From contig HF996032.1 of assembly GCA_000432515.1 (NCBI GenBank), positions 1 through 28,973 on the forward strand: a stretch of 28,973 nucleotides of DNA, read 5' to 3'. This DNA is from Bacteroides sp. CAG:545. GTDB lineage: Bacteria > Bacteroidota > Bacteroidia > Bacteroidales > UBA932. Position 1 is the first letter of the stretch; each line of letters opens with the position of its first letter. The notes below the pieces were generated by a model, which saw only the letters and a program-made list of their open reading frames with translations, made no database searches and had not been told where the DNA came from. This document shows positions 1-7,198 of the stretch, in pieces. Both the position numbers and the translations under genes were made by a program.

Positions 1-82
1 GGGCGATCAGGGCCTACGGGCTTTCCATCGCCACTGGCTTTCACTGCCCGCCATCTCCGGCCCGGCATCTGATGATGCCTTG
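1..82. repeat. Direct repeat A, copy 1 (cut by the window edge)
   Basis: This block is repeated with scattered substitutions at 334-415. Both copies begin GGGCGATCAGGGCCT and end in a small hairpin, GGCATC-TGAT-GATGCC here and GGCATC-TGAG-GATGCC in copy 2. Inside, GGCGAT and ATCGCC form a second possible inverted pair. No open frame is shared by the copies, so this looks like a non-coding intergenic repeat. The true left end may lie outside the window. Confidence 0.7.
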
Positions 83-115
83 TCAATCCTTCGGACTATG
101 CTTTTTCGCTTGCCC

Positions 116-134
116 AGTCCTGAAAAAGTTTACC
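116..134. repeat. Short direct repeat AGTCCTGAAAA..AGTTTACC, copy 1
   Basis: The string AGTCCTGAAAAAGTTTACC recurs at 615-633/634 with a single inserted C. In both places it lies downstream of a repeat A copy: 34 nt after copy 1, but about 200 nt after copy 2. The larger second gap contains the stem-loop element at 482-582. The function of the string is unknown. Confidence 0.55.
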
Positions 135-271
135 GATGTTGAGTGGTGTGCGCAGCGCGTAATTAACTATGTATCAGTGTTTTAGGTGTTTTCAGAGTTG
201 CCAAAATTCCAACTCTGATTTCAATTAAATGATTGACATTCAGTTATTTGTAGGTTGCGCTACATGTGGTT

Positions 272-302
272 GGCAGCAAGGTTGCCCCCGTGAGGACTTG
301 CC
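272..302. repeat. Solo copy of the stem-loop element's left arm
   Basis: These 31 nt match 482-512 at 27 positions by eye; both run from GGCARCA to GGACTTGCC. Unlike 482-582, no complementary right arm or CCCAC/GTGGG core follows. It looks like a truncated or degenerated copy of the element. Confidence 0.5.
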
Positions 303-333
303 TATCTCAATCCCCCCATCCCCCTTTTCAAGG

Positions 334-415
334 GGGCGATCAGGGCCTGCGGGCTTTCCATCGCCGCCCGGCTGCCCTGCTCGCCAACTCCGGCCCGGCA
401 TCTGAGGATGCCTTG
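334..415. repeat. Direct repeat A, copy 2
   Basis: Second copy of the block at 1-82. It is preceded by a perfect 7-bp hairpin (CCCCCTT-TTC-AAGGGGG, 320-336) that abuts the repeat. The right part of the copy carries GGCATC-TGAG-GATGCC. The copies differ most in their centre (about 33-55 of copy 1), while both ends are conserved. Confidence 0.7.
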
Positions 416-481
416 GTTCCCTAAGAAATTCCGTTAGACGGCCGACTGCACTAAATGTAGATAACCGAAGCCATTGTAGCT

Positions 482-582
482 GGCAACAGGGTTGCCCCTG
501 TGGGGACTTGCCGACCTCGGCACTAGAGGGAGGGGCCCACGATAGTGGGAGGGCCTGGTCCTCACAGGGGCTTCTTGTTGCC
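482..582. repeat. Stem-loop intergenic element, copy 1 (CCCAC-GATA-GTGGG core)
   Basis: An outer GGCAAC (482-487) pairs with GTTGCC (577-582). A 14-bp inner stem (494-507 with 558-571) is complete apart from one G-T wobble. At the centre CCCAC (536-540) and GTGGG (545-549) close a GATA loop, preceded by GGGAGGGG. A related core with a GGTA loop lies at 10754-10780 inside a second inverted repeat whose arms have a different sequence. This suggests a small family of structured, non-coding, possibly mobile elements. No transposase is visible nearby. Confidence 0.6.
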
Positions 583-614
583 GTACACACCTGAAGTTTA
601 GCTACATGTTGTTT

Positions 615-634
615 AGTCCTGAAAACAGTTTACC
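615..634. repeat. Short direct repeat AGTCCTGAAAA..AGTTTACC, copy 2
   Basis: Partner of 116-134, reading AGTCCTGAAAACAGTTTACC. It marks the right boundary of the repeat-rich stretch upstream of the GH2 gene. No coding frame explains it. Confidence 0.55.
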
Positions 635-750
635 CAAAAAATGGAAAGCCCGGGCGGCGGCATGGCCCACGGCGAATTGCGAAGCATCTGAGCAGAGCGG
701 TCCCTTGCCGCAGCCGAGCGTTTTTTTTGAGTATTACTAAGCTCGCCAAG

Positions 751-781
751 TTGAGAAATACCGGAGAGTGTTATATCTTTG
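751..781 (+). promoter_or_regulatory. Bacteroidota-type promoter for the GH2 gene
   Basis: TTG at 751-753 and TATCTTTG at 774-781 (consensus TAnnTTTG) are separated by 20 nt, the spacing of the primary sigma factor in Bacteroidota. The ATG of the GH2 gene at 824 lies about 40 nt downstream, giving a short leader. Confidence 0.6.
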
Positions 782-823
782 TAGATATTTGAAATAGCGT
801 CAGTTAATAACGGAAGATATAAC

Positions 824-3376
824 ATGTTGAATAAGATTTTTTCATGTCTGGCAGCACTTCTTTGTGCTTCAGTCGCTTCAATGCCGGTGAGCAATGCCGG
901 TGAACTCTCTTCTGGCCCTTTGCGGTCTTCAAGTTCGCCAAACACTCCAACTCCTTCATCTGCTTCATCTGCTTCGAGGACAGATACCTGCCTAAAGGAC
1001 GGGTGGCGGTTCCATCGCGGAGAGGCTGACGGGGCTTTCATGCCGGTTTATGACGACTCCGGATGGGAAAGCGTGAGCGTGCCGCATGACTGGGCCATAA
1101 CCGGGCCTTTCAGCATTGAAAATGACCTTCAGCACGTGCAGATAGTGCAGAATATGGAGACGAAGGCATCGCTCAAGACCGGTCGCACCGGCGGTCTGCC
1201 ATATGTGGGCGTGGGCTGGTACAGGACAGAGTTCAATGTCCCGGACGGACTGAAAGCAGAACTGCTGTTCGACGGTGCGATGAGCGAGGCGCGGGTTTAT
1301 GTCAATGGTCATGAGGTCTGCTTCTGGCCTTATGGTTACAGCCCGTTCCACTGCGACGTCACCCCGTATTTGAACAAGTCCGGCTCCAATGTCCTGGCTG
1401 TCAGGCTGGAGAATCTTCCTTTTTCTTCCAGATGGTATCCGGGTGCAGGCCTTTACAGGAATGTCCACCTGGTCTGCACATCTGCCAAGGCCCATATTCC
1501 GGTCTGGGGAACATTCGTCACCACCCCTTCCGTGCATAATGATATGGCATCGGTCTCACTCGAAATTGCATTGCAGTCAGACAAGGAAAACATTGACATA
1601 GAATATATTACGGATATTTATTCTCCGGAAGGCGAGAAAGTGGCATCAAGGCGGTCTGTGGCATTGTACCATAAAAGCGACAGCCATGTGCAGAAATTCC
1701 TGGTGAAAGAGCCGAAACTGTGGGCACCGGAGCACCCTTACCTTTATAAGGCATTGACCCGTATCCTGGTGGAAGGCGTGGTGACGGACGAATATGAGAC
1801 GCGCTTCGGCATCCGCTCGATCGAGGTCATCCCGGAGAAGGGCTTTTACCTGAACGGCGAGCACCGGAAGTTCAAGGGCGTCTGCAACCATCATGACCTG
1901 GGACCTCTAGGTGCGGCCGTGAGCGTGCCGGCGTTGAGGCATCAGCTGACAATGCTGAAGGACATGGGCTGTGATGCGGTCCGCACATCGCACAATATGC
2001 CTGCGCCCGAACTTGTCCGTCTTTGTGACGAGATGGGTTTCATGATGATGGTGGAGCCTTTCGACGAGTGGAATGACGCGAAATGCGAGAACGGGTATCA
2101 CCGCTATTTCGACGAGTGGGCAGAGCGTGACATGATAAGCATGCTCCACGCTTTCAGGAATTCCCCGTCAGTGATCATGTGGAGCATAGGCAATGAGGTT
2201 CCGTCCCAATGCTCTGCCGAAGGATACAAGACCGCATCGTTCCTTCAGTCCATCTGCCACAGGGAGGATCCGACGAGGCCTGTCACTTGCGGAATGGACC
2301 AGGTCAATTGCGTGCTTTCCAACGGGTTTGCGGCCCAGCTGGACATCCCGGGGATCAATTACCGCACTTTCCGTTACAAGGATTGTTATGAACAGTTGCC
2401 TCAGGGCCTCGTGCTGGGTTCCGAGACGGCATCTACCGTCAGTTCGAGGGGCACATATCATTTCCCGGTGGAGAAGGCGTTCAGCGTGATGCACCCTGAT
2501 CATCAGTCATCGGGCTACGATATGGAAGCCTGCAACTGGTCGAATATCCCGGATGTGGACTTCGCCCTTGCCGATGATTATCCTTGGACAATGGGACAGT
2601 TCGTCTGGACCGGTTTCGATTATCTGGGCGAGCCGAGCCCTTACGATACTGATGCATGGCCGAACCACAGTTCCCTGTTCGGAATCATTGACCTGGCCTC
2701 CATTCCGAAGGACCGCTATTGGCTTTACCGCAGCATCTGGAACACGGAAAGCCCTACACTTCATATAGTTCCGCATTGGACCTGGCCTGGCCGAGAAGGG
2801 CAGGTGACGCCGGTTTACGTCTATACTTCATGGCCTGAGGCCGAGCTGTTTGTCAATGGCGTTTCTCAGGGGCGTCGTTCCAAAGCGTCGTCGTCCGCGC
2901 CTTGCGAAGGTCTTCAGGATGAAGCGGTTGAGGGACGTTATCGTCTGATGTGGAATGACGTGGTTTACCGGAAAGGTGAGCTCCGCGTCGTGGCCTATGA
3001 TGTGAATGGCAATGTCGCTGCTTCGGAGTCTGTCCGTACTGCCGGCAAGCCGTATGCTCTCCGTCTGGAATGTGACAGGAATTCCATTGCCCGAGACGGG
3101 GAAGATCTGGCGTATGTGACTGTAAGTGTGGTGGATAAGGATGGCAATACCGTACCTACCGATACGCGCGAAGTATTCGCCTCAGTGTCCGGTGCCGGCG
3201 AGTTCCGCGCCATCGCCAACGGTGACCCGTGCTCGCTCGAACTTTTCCATCTCCCGCACATGCACCTCTTCGCCGGCAAGCTGACCGTAATAGTCCGCTC
3301 CCACGCCGACGCCGAAGGCCCGATCCTATTGAAGGTCAATGCTAAAGGCCTGAAGCCTGCCGTGCTGGAGCTGTAG
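824..3376 (+). CDS. Exported glycoside hydrolase family 2 (beta-galactosidase-like)
   Basis: An 850-residue GH2 enzyme, probably periplasmic or surface-associated, that hydrolyses a beta-linked glycan; the exact sugar cannot be read from sequence. Residues 1-25 form a signal peptide (hydrophobic stretch, then SNA-GE), followed by a Ser/Pro-rich linker to about residue 50. The N-terminal sugar-binding jelly roll (about 55-220) contains SVPHDW and GVGWYRTEF. A small Ig-like domain covers about 222-330. The catalytic barrel from about 335 has RTSHNMPAPE, the acid/base in SIGNE (E458) and the probable nucleophile in GSETAST (E534). The C-terminal part (about 655-850) fits DUF4982 plus a further Ig-like GH2 domain. 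It has its own promoter and no SusC/SusD pair in view, so it looks like an orphan hydrolase. It is convergent with the next gene, 2 bp apart. The GH2 call is firm; the substrate is open. Confidence 0.93.
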   Translation: MLNKIFSCLAALLCASVASMPVSNAGELSSGPLRSSSSPNTPTPSSASSASRTDTCLKDGWRFHRGEADGAFMPVYDDSGWESVSVPHDWAITGPFSIENDLQHVQIVQNMETKASLKTGRTGGLPYVGVGWYRTEFNVPDGLKAELLFDGAMSEARVYVNGHEVCFWPYGYSPFHCDVTPYLNKSGSNVLAVRLENLPFSSRWYPGAGLYRNVHLVCTSAKAHIPVWGTFVTTPSVHNDMASVSLEIALQSDKENIDIEYITDIYSPEGEKVASRRSVALYHKSDSHVQKFLVKEPKLWAPEHPYLYKALTRILVEGVVTDEYETRFGIRSIEVIPEKGFYLNGEHRKFKGVCNHHDLGPLGAAVSVPALRHQLTMLKDMGCDAVRTSHNMPAPELVRLCDEMGFMMMVEPFDEWNDAKCENGYHRYFDEWAERDMISMLHAFRNSPSVIMWSIGNEVPSQCSAEGYKTASFLQSICHREDPTRPVTCGMDQVNCVLSNGFAAQLDIPGINYRTFRYKDCYEQLPQGLVLGSETASTVSSRGTYHFPVEKAFSVMHPDHQSSGYDMEACNWSNIPDVDFALADDYPWTMGQFVWTGFDYLGEPSPYDTDAWPNHSSLFGIIDLASIPKDRYWLYRSIWNTESPTLHIVPHWTWPGREGQVTPVYVYTSWPEAELFVNGVSQGRRSKASSSAPCEGLQDEAVEGRYRLMWNDVVYRKGELRVVAYDVNGNVAASESVRTAGKPYALRLECDRNSIARDGEDLAYVTVSVVDKDGNTVPTDTREVFASVSGAGEFRAIANGDPCSLELFHLPHMHLFAGKLTVIVRSHADAEGPILLKVNAKGLKPAVLEL

Positions 3377-3378
3377 CG

Positions 3379-4944
3379 TTACCTCGCTATCCACTTCTCG
3401 ACGGTGCGGGTCTGCGAGGAAATGTTCACGCCGACTTTGACGAGGTTCTTGCCTTCCTCTAATTTGTAAGGAAGCATATAGCCCTTGTCATCAATCTGCT
3501 TGAGCGCATCTTCAGCAGAGCCGTCCACCTTGAACTCGAAGACATAGATGCAATTGTCCGTGTAGCAGACCGCGTCAGCCCTGCCGATGGCGGATTTTAC
3601 TTCCGTGCGGATATAGAAACCGAGCAGCGAGAAAATCAGGTAAATGATTGTCTGATAATGTTTTTCGGTCTTGTTTTCCAAATCGTTAGGTATTCCGGCG
3701 AGATATGCCTGTAGCTTCTCCATGGCCAGGTCAATGTCCTGGGAGTCCATTGCGGCATAGAAATGTGCCACGAATCCCGACGCAGTGCCGGTCTTGCTTG
3801 GGTACTCTCCCAAAAGTCCTCTCGTGAATCCGATCTTGACTTCCTTGTTCGGATATCCGAGCGTGTAGAGCTGCATCCTCTCGTCGTAAGACTTGATGGT
3901 CAGATAACCAGTCTGATACAGCATTGGCAATGAATTGTCTGAAAGCTCCGGCGAGACGTCGAAATCCGATTGCGGGACGAGCGGGATATTGTCCAGCGTA
4001 GTCTCGTCGATAGGGTTTTTCCGTAGTCTTTCGATAAGGTATGTCGGAGTGCCGGTGTCGAACCAGTAACTGCCGAAATTCTTGTCGGACAATGCGTTGA
4101 GAAGGCTGTACGGATTATAAATGTCTTCTGATTTGCCGCAGAAGTGATATCCGTCATAATTGGCTTTCAAGTGGCCGATTGCTTCTGCGAATGTGATACC
4201 CTGCTCGTCTGCAAGTGCTTGCACTTCCGGCTCCATGTCGTTCTCCAGTTCCGTCTGGGAAATTCCACAAATGGCGGAATACTGCGGCATCATCGAGATA
4301 TTCTTCAGATTGTTCAACTCACTGAAAATGCTGAGTTGTGCGAACTTGTTGATTCCAGTAATGAAAACGAACCGCAGATACGGGTCGAGGCTCTTGATCG
4401 GACTATAGAAATTTCTCATTATCTGCCTGATAGCCGGCAACTTACCTTTGTCGTTCATCACGTCCAATAGTGGCGCGTCATATTCGTCAATGATGATTAC
4501 GGCTTGCTGCCCGGTCTGCTCGAAAGCGGCTTTCACCAGGAATTCCAGTCGCGCGTTTACATCGACTTCATCCACATTCGGAAGCTTTCCATAAATAGCC
4601 TCATACCCTTCCAGTTTATATCCGAGAGTGCGAACCAACTGTTCCTCATCCAAATGCTTGGCAGTGGACATGTCGAAATGAAAGACCGGATGCTTGGTCC
4701 ATTCCTTCTTTACCTCGCCCGCTTTCAATCCCTCGAAAAGTTCCTTCCGGCCCTCGAAATAGCAATGGAAAGTAGAAGACAGCAACGACTTTCCGAACCT
4801 GCGCGGTCGGCTCAGGAAAACGTACTGGTATTTATTGGCAATTTCATCAATATATCCGGTTTTGTCGATATACAGGTAATTGTCCTCAATGATTTTGTCA
4901 AAAGTCTGTATCCCAATCGGGAATCTTCTAATCGTCGTCTCCAT
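3379..4944 (-). CDS. AAA-ATPase-like protein with C-terminal PD-(D/E)XK nuclease domain
   Basis: A 521-residue member of the predicted AAA-ATPase / PDDEXK_9 family, often present in many copies in Bacteroidales genomes. The N-terminus (GIQTFDKIIEDNYLYIDKT) is the family signature. SRPRRFGKS (45-53) is the degenerate Walker A and IIIDEYDAPL (150-159) the Walker B. At the C-terminus D457 and EFK (470-472, in YVFEFKVD) fit the catalytic D...ExK of PD-(D/E)XK nucleases, followed by a helix with DALKQI. Its biological role is not established; a mobile-element or defence role has been suggested for relatives. The ATG at 4944 agrees with the family start. The stop is 2 bp from the GH2 stop on the other strand, leaving no room for a separate terminator. 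Confidence 0.9.
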   Translation of the reverse strand: METTIRRFPIGIQTFDKIIEDNYLYIDKTGYIDEIANKYQYVFLSRPRRFGKSLLSSTFHCYFEGRKELFEGLKAGEVKKEWTKHPVFHFDMSTAKHLDEEQLVRTLGYKLEGYEAIYGKLPNVDEVDVNARLEFLVKAAFEQTGQQAVIIIDEYDAPLLDVMNDKGKLPAIRQIMRNFYSPIKSLDPYLRFVFITGINKFAQLSIFSELNNLKNISMMPQYSAICGISQTELENDMEPEVQALADEQGITFAEAIGHLKANYDGYHFCGKSEDIYNPYSLLNALSDKNFGSYWFDTGTPTYLIERLRKNPIDETTLDNIPLVPQSDFDVSPELSDNSLPMLYQTGYLTIKSYDERMQLYTLGYPNKEVKIGFTRGLLGEYPSKTGTASGFVAHFYAAMDSQDIDLAMEKLQAYLAGIPNDLENKTEKHYQTIIYLIFSLLGFYIRTEVKSAIGRADAVCYTDNCIYVFEFKVDGSAEDALKQIDDKGYMLPYKLEEGKNLVKVGVNISSQTRTVEKWIAR

Positions 4945-4966
4945 AGTCCAAAACTTTACACATTCC

Positions 4967-4974
4967 CAAAGATA
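4967..4974 (-). promoter_or_regulatory. -7 box (TATCTTTG) for the AAA-ATPase/nuclease gene
   Basis: On the minus strand TATCTTTG matches TAnnTTTG and sits 22 nt before the ATG. No clear TTG is present 20 nt further upstream, so only the -7 element is supported. Confidence 0.45.
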
Positions 4975-5040
4975 GCAATTTTTTTATGATTGCTTTCTTT
5001 AAAAAACTTCACGCCAATTTTTTATTTGCGGAAAATTCAC

Positions 5041-5048
5041 TATATTTG
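5041..5048 (+). promoter_or_regulatory. -7 box (TATATTTG) for rplY
   Basis: TATATTTG is a full match to TAnnTTTG. Transcription would start near 5055, just before the first of three leader hairpins. The -33 region (about 5017-5023) is only T-rich, so the upstream half is weak. Confidence 0.55.
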
Positions 5049-5059
5049 CGCCGCATTTT

Positions 5060-5137
5060 GGGCCTTTGAAGAAAGGTCCGCGAAAAAGCAGTAGCTTTTG
5101 GTGCAATGGGGTCTAGTCCGGGCATCCGGACCAAGAC
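5060..5137 (+). promoter_or_regulatory. Structured mRNA leader of rplY (three hairpins)
   Basis: Three hairpins follow one another between the promoter and the L25 start. The first is GGGCCTTT-GAAG-AAAGGTCC (5060-5079, one G-T pair). The second is AAAAGC-AGTA-GCTTTT (5084-5099). The third has GTCCGG-GCAT-CCGGAC inside GTCT/AGAC (5111-5137). The coding start follows 30 nt later at 5168. L25 is known to control its own mRNA in E. coli, so an L25-responsive leader is a reasonable inference. No resemblance to 5S rRNA loop E was recognised. Confidence 0.5.
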
Positions 5138-5167
5138 TGAGTAACACATTTTAAACAAATTAAAGAA

Positions 5168-5827
5168 ATGAAACATTTCGTATTGAAAGGCCAGGTCCGT
5201 GAGGTCGGCAACAAGGCGGTCATCAAAGAGTACCGCAAACAGGGTCTCGTACCTTGCAACATCTATGGTTCAGGTGTAGAGAACATTCTCTTCACAGTTA
5301 CTGAAAAAGATCTCAAAGGTCTTACCGACACTCCTGCATCTTACATCGTTGACCTCGAGCTCAGCAACGGCCAGAAATACAATGCAGTTATCCACGAGCT
5401 TCAGTACCACCCGGTAAAGGACAACTGCCTTCACGCAGATTTCCTCGCTGTCAATGAGGAGAAACCTATTTCCATCATGGTTCCTATCACCATCACCGGT
5501 CATGCAGCCGGTGTACGTGCCGGTGGTAAGTTCTACAAGCTGGTTCGTGAACTGAAAGTCAGCGCTCTTATGAAGGACCTTCCTGATGAGCTTGTCATCA
5601 ACATCGACAAACTCCAGATCGGCAAGAGAATCGTTGCAGGTGACCTCAAGTATGAGAATGTCAATGTAGTTTCTCCTAAGGGAACTATCATCTGCACAGT
5701 CAAGTCTTCACGTCAGGTTGCAGCTCACATCGAGTATGAGGAAGCTCTTGACGAGGCTATGGAGGAAGGCGTACATCACGCTGAAGCTCCGGCAGCTCCG
5801 GCAGCTGAGGCTCCAGCTGAAGCATAA
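5168..5827 (+). CDS. rplY: 50S ribosomal protein L25 / general stress protein Ctc
   Basis: A 219-residue L25 of the long CTC type, which binds 5S rRNA in the large subunit. The N-terminal L25 domain (about 1-95) contains KGQVREVGNKAVIKEYRKQG and the typical VPCNIYG stretch. The C-terminal TL5/CTC beta domain (about 98-185) contains KPISIMVPITITGHAAGVRAGG. The last 30 residues are an acidic, Ala/Pro/Glu-rich tail (AEAPAAPAAEAPAEA), common in Bacteroidales homologues. The ATG is preceded by an A-rich sequence rather than a strong Shine-Dalgarno site. It appears to be monocistronic, with a structured leader upstream and a terminator at 5847-5884. Confidence 0.96.
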   Translation: MKHFVLKGQVREVGNKAVIKEYRKQGLVPCNIYGSGVENILFTVTEKDLKGLTDTPASYIVDLELSNGQKYNAVIHELQYHPVKDNCLHADFLAVNEEKPISIMVPITITGHAAGVRAGGKFYKLVRELKVSALMKDLPDELVINIDKLQIGKRIVAGDLKYENVNVVSPKGTIICTVKSSRQVAAHIEYEEALDEAMEEGVHHAEAPAAPAAEAPAEA

Positions 5828-5846
5828 TCGTGCAGCTATAAACTTT

Positions 5847-5888
5847 ACAGGACGGGGCGGAATCGACTTTCCGGTCCGTCCTGTTTTC
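5847..5888 (+). terminator. Terminator after rplY
   Basis: ACAGGACGG (5847-5855) pairs perfectly with CCGTCCTGT (5876-5884), with further partial pairing of CGGAA and TTCCG inside, followed by TTTTCTT. It separates rplY from pth. Confidence 0.75.
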
Positions 5889-5979
5889 TTGGTAGGCGGG
5901 GACTTTTCCTGGTGCGCGAAGAAATGACAATAACCGCAGGTAAGGCGAAACTTTCTGCGGACAGAATCGGAGAACGAGT

Positions 5980-6549
5980 ATGAATTACCTTGTAGTAGGA
6001 CTTGGAAATATCGGCGCGGAGTATGCGGACACGCGCCACAACGTAGGATTTATGGTGCTGGATGCCTGGGCTTCAGCCGCAGGTGCCACTTTCACTACCC
6101 AGCGCTATGGAGACGTGGCCGAAGTGTCATTCAAAGGTCGGGACATCACCCTCCTCAAGCCCTCCACATATATGAACCTCAGCGGCAATGCCGTTCGATA
6201 TTGGGTCAATAAACTGAAACTTCCGCTGGAGAACGTCATCGTGATCTGCGATGACCTGAATCTTCCTTTCGGCACATTGAGAATGCGCAAGAAGGGGAGC
6301 GACGGCGGCCACAACGGGCTCAAGAACATTCAGGAACTCCTCGAGACGCAGGAGTATCCGAGAATCAGGATCGGCATTGGCAATGATTTCCAGAAAGGCA
6401 GACAGGTGGATTTCGTGATAGGTCCGATGTCCGCAGAGGAGAAAGAGAAAATGCCTGAAATATGTGACTCTGTCATAGATGGCGTCAAGGCGTTTGTGAC
6501 AATCGGCATCGACAGGGCCATGAATTGCTTCAATACTGCTAAAAAATAG
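5980..6549 (+). CDS. pth: Peptidyl-tRNA hydrolase
   Basis: A 189-residue bacterial Pth, which releases tRNA from prematurely dropped peptidyl-tRNA in the cytoplasm. All key positions of the family are in place: N10 and H20 (DTRHNVGF), N66 (PSTYMNLSGN), D91 (ICDDLNLPFG) and N112 (GGHNGLKN). The GSDGGHNGLK signature and the C-terminal lid region are complete, and the length is normal. The gene follows rplY after a terminator, a pairing often seen in bacteria because both serve translation. No strong ribosome binding site is visible; the leader is GAGAACGAGT. Confidence 0.96.
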   Translation: MNYLVVGLGNIGAEYADTRHNVGFMVLDAWASAAGATFTTQRYGDVAEVSFKGRDITLLKPSTYMNLSGNAVRYWVNKLKLPLENVIVICDDLNLPFGTLRMRKKGSDGGHNGLKNIQELLETQEYPRIRIGIGNDFQKGRQVDFVIGPMSAEEKEKMPEICDSVIDGVKAFVTIGIDRAMNCFNTAKK

Positions 6550-6590
6550 TTTCGTACGGGGTTAATCGTTGTAAAAAGTTAAATAATTGC

Positions 6591-6620
6591 TTGCATTTTC
6601 AGGATTTTTACATAAATTGC
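6591..6620 (+). promoter_or_regulatory. Possible promoter of the Hc1-like histone gene
   Basis: TTG (6591-6593) and TAAATTGC (6613-6620, one mismatch to TAnnTTTG) are 19 nt apart. The ATG of the small gene follows at 6674. Confidence 0.35.
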
Positions 6621-6673
6621 AAAGGATTACCAAAATCAAGCAACTTAATGTTTAACAAATAACTATAGTAACA

Positions 6674-6847
6674 ATGAAAGAACTTGTTGAGAAAATCAAA
6701 GCTGAGTACGAGGAATTCGTTGCTAATGCAGACGCTCAGGTAGAGAAAGGCAATAAGGCTGCTGGTGCTCGCGCACGTAAAGCTGCTCTTGCTCTTATGA
6801 AGGATTTTAAAGAATTCAGAAAAGTTTCTGTAGAGGCAAGCAAATAA
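6674..6847 (+). CDS. Histone H1-like protein Hc1 (57 aa)
   Basis: A short frame of 57 residues beginning MKELVEKIKAEYEEF and ending FKEFRKVSVEASK. The N-terminal half is acidic and amphipathic. The second half carries Lys/Arg in an Ala-rich helix (GNKAAGARARKAALALMKDF). This matches the small Hc1-family histone H1-like proteins found across Bacteroidales, which are thought to bind DNA and help compact the nucleoid. The start is supported by the A-rich leader AACTATAGTAACA. A strong terminator follows 33 nt downstream. It is a single-gene transcript between pth and the 50-bp repeat array. The identification rests on length, composition and the conserved pattern, as no catalytic motif exists. 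Confidence 0.85.
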   Translation: MKELVEKIKAEYEEFVANADAQVEKGNKAAGARARKAALALMKDFKEFRKVSVEASK

Positions 6848-6880
6848 TCGCTTACTGTTTATAAAAGCTTTAAAGACTAT

Positions 6881-6920
6881 GGATGGCAATCGGAGAGATT
6901 CCGGTTGCCGTCCTTTTTTT
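6881..6920 (+). terminator. Terminator after the Hc1-like gene
   Basis: GGATGGCAA (6881-6889) pairs with TTGCCGTCC (6905-6913) with one T-G pair. CGGA/TCCG extends the stem inside, and a run of seven T follows. This is a classical intrinsic terminator. Confidence 0.85.
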
Positions 6921-6937
6921 GCGCACGCTGTAATCCG

Positions 6938-7173
6938 CAACTTGTCCGGTAGAAGGCGGGTCCTCACGGACGAGTGACTCAAAATGACAACTTGTCCGGT
7001 GGAAGGCGGGTTCTCACGGACGAGTGACTCAAATGGCCAACTTGTCCGGTGAAAGGCGGGTTTTCACGGACGAATGCGACGAATCAGCAACTTGTCCGGT
7101 AGAAGGCGGGTTCTCACGGACGAGTGACTCAAAATGACAACTTGTCCGGTGAAAGGCGGGTTCTCACGGACGT
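6938..7173. repeat. Tandem array of 50-bp hairpin repeats (about 4.7 copies)
   Basis: Units start at 6938, 6988, 7038, 7088 and 7138, exactly 50 bp apart. Each contains CAACTTGTCCGGT, AAGGCGGGT, CACGGAC and a variable GAGTGACTCAAAATGA-like end. In every unit GTCCG pairs with CGGAC around a GGCGGG-containing loop; unit 3 extends this to about 10 bp. The last unit is incomplete, and its hairpin (7144-7171) is followed by GTTTTT, which makes it terminator-like. The array lies between the convergent Hc1-like and comEC genes. The 351 bases between 6848 and 7198 hold only the Hc1 terminator and this array. Confidence 0.9.
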
Positions 7174-7198
7174 TTTTGAAAAATCTTCCCGCCCCACC

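Noticed and set aside
1..823. Insertion sequence remnant
   Set aside because: There are direct and inverted repeats, but no transposase-like frame, no clear terminal repeats shared by the blocks and no target-site duplication.
240..1041. Long minus-strand open frames upstream of and overlapping the GH2 start
   Set aside because: They run across non-coding repeats and the antisense of a clear signal peptide, have no recognisable domain, and break at repeat boundaries.
5049..5167. tRNA or 5S-like RNA gene before rplY
   Set aside because: The three hairpins do not form a cloverleaf, and no T-loop or anticodon pattern was found; a leader structure explains them better.
6938..7173. CRISPR array
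   Set aside because: The 50-bp units are joined head to tail without unique spacers, and no cas gene is in the window.
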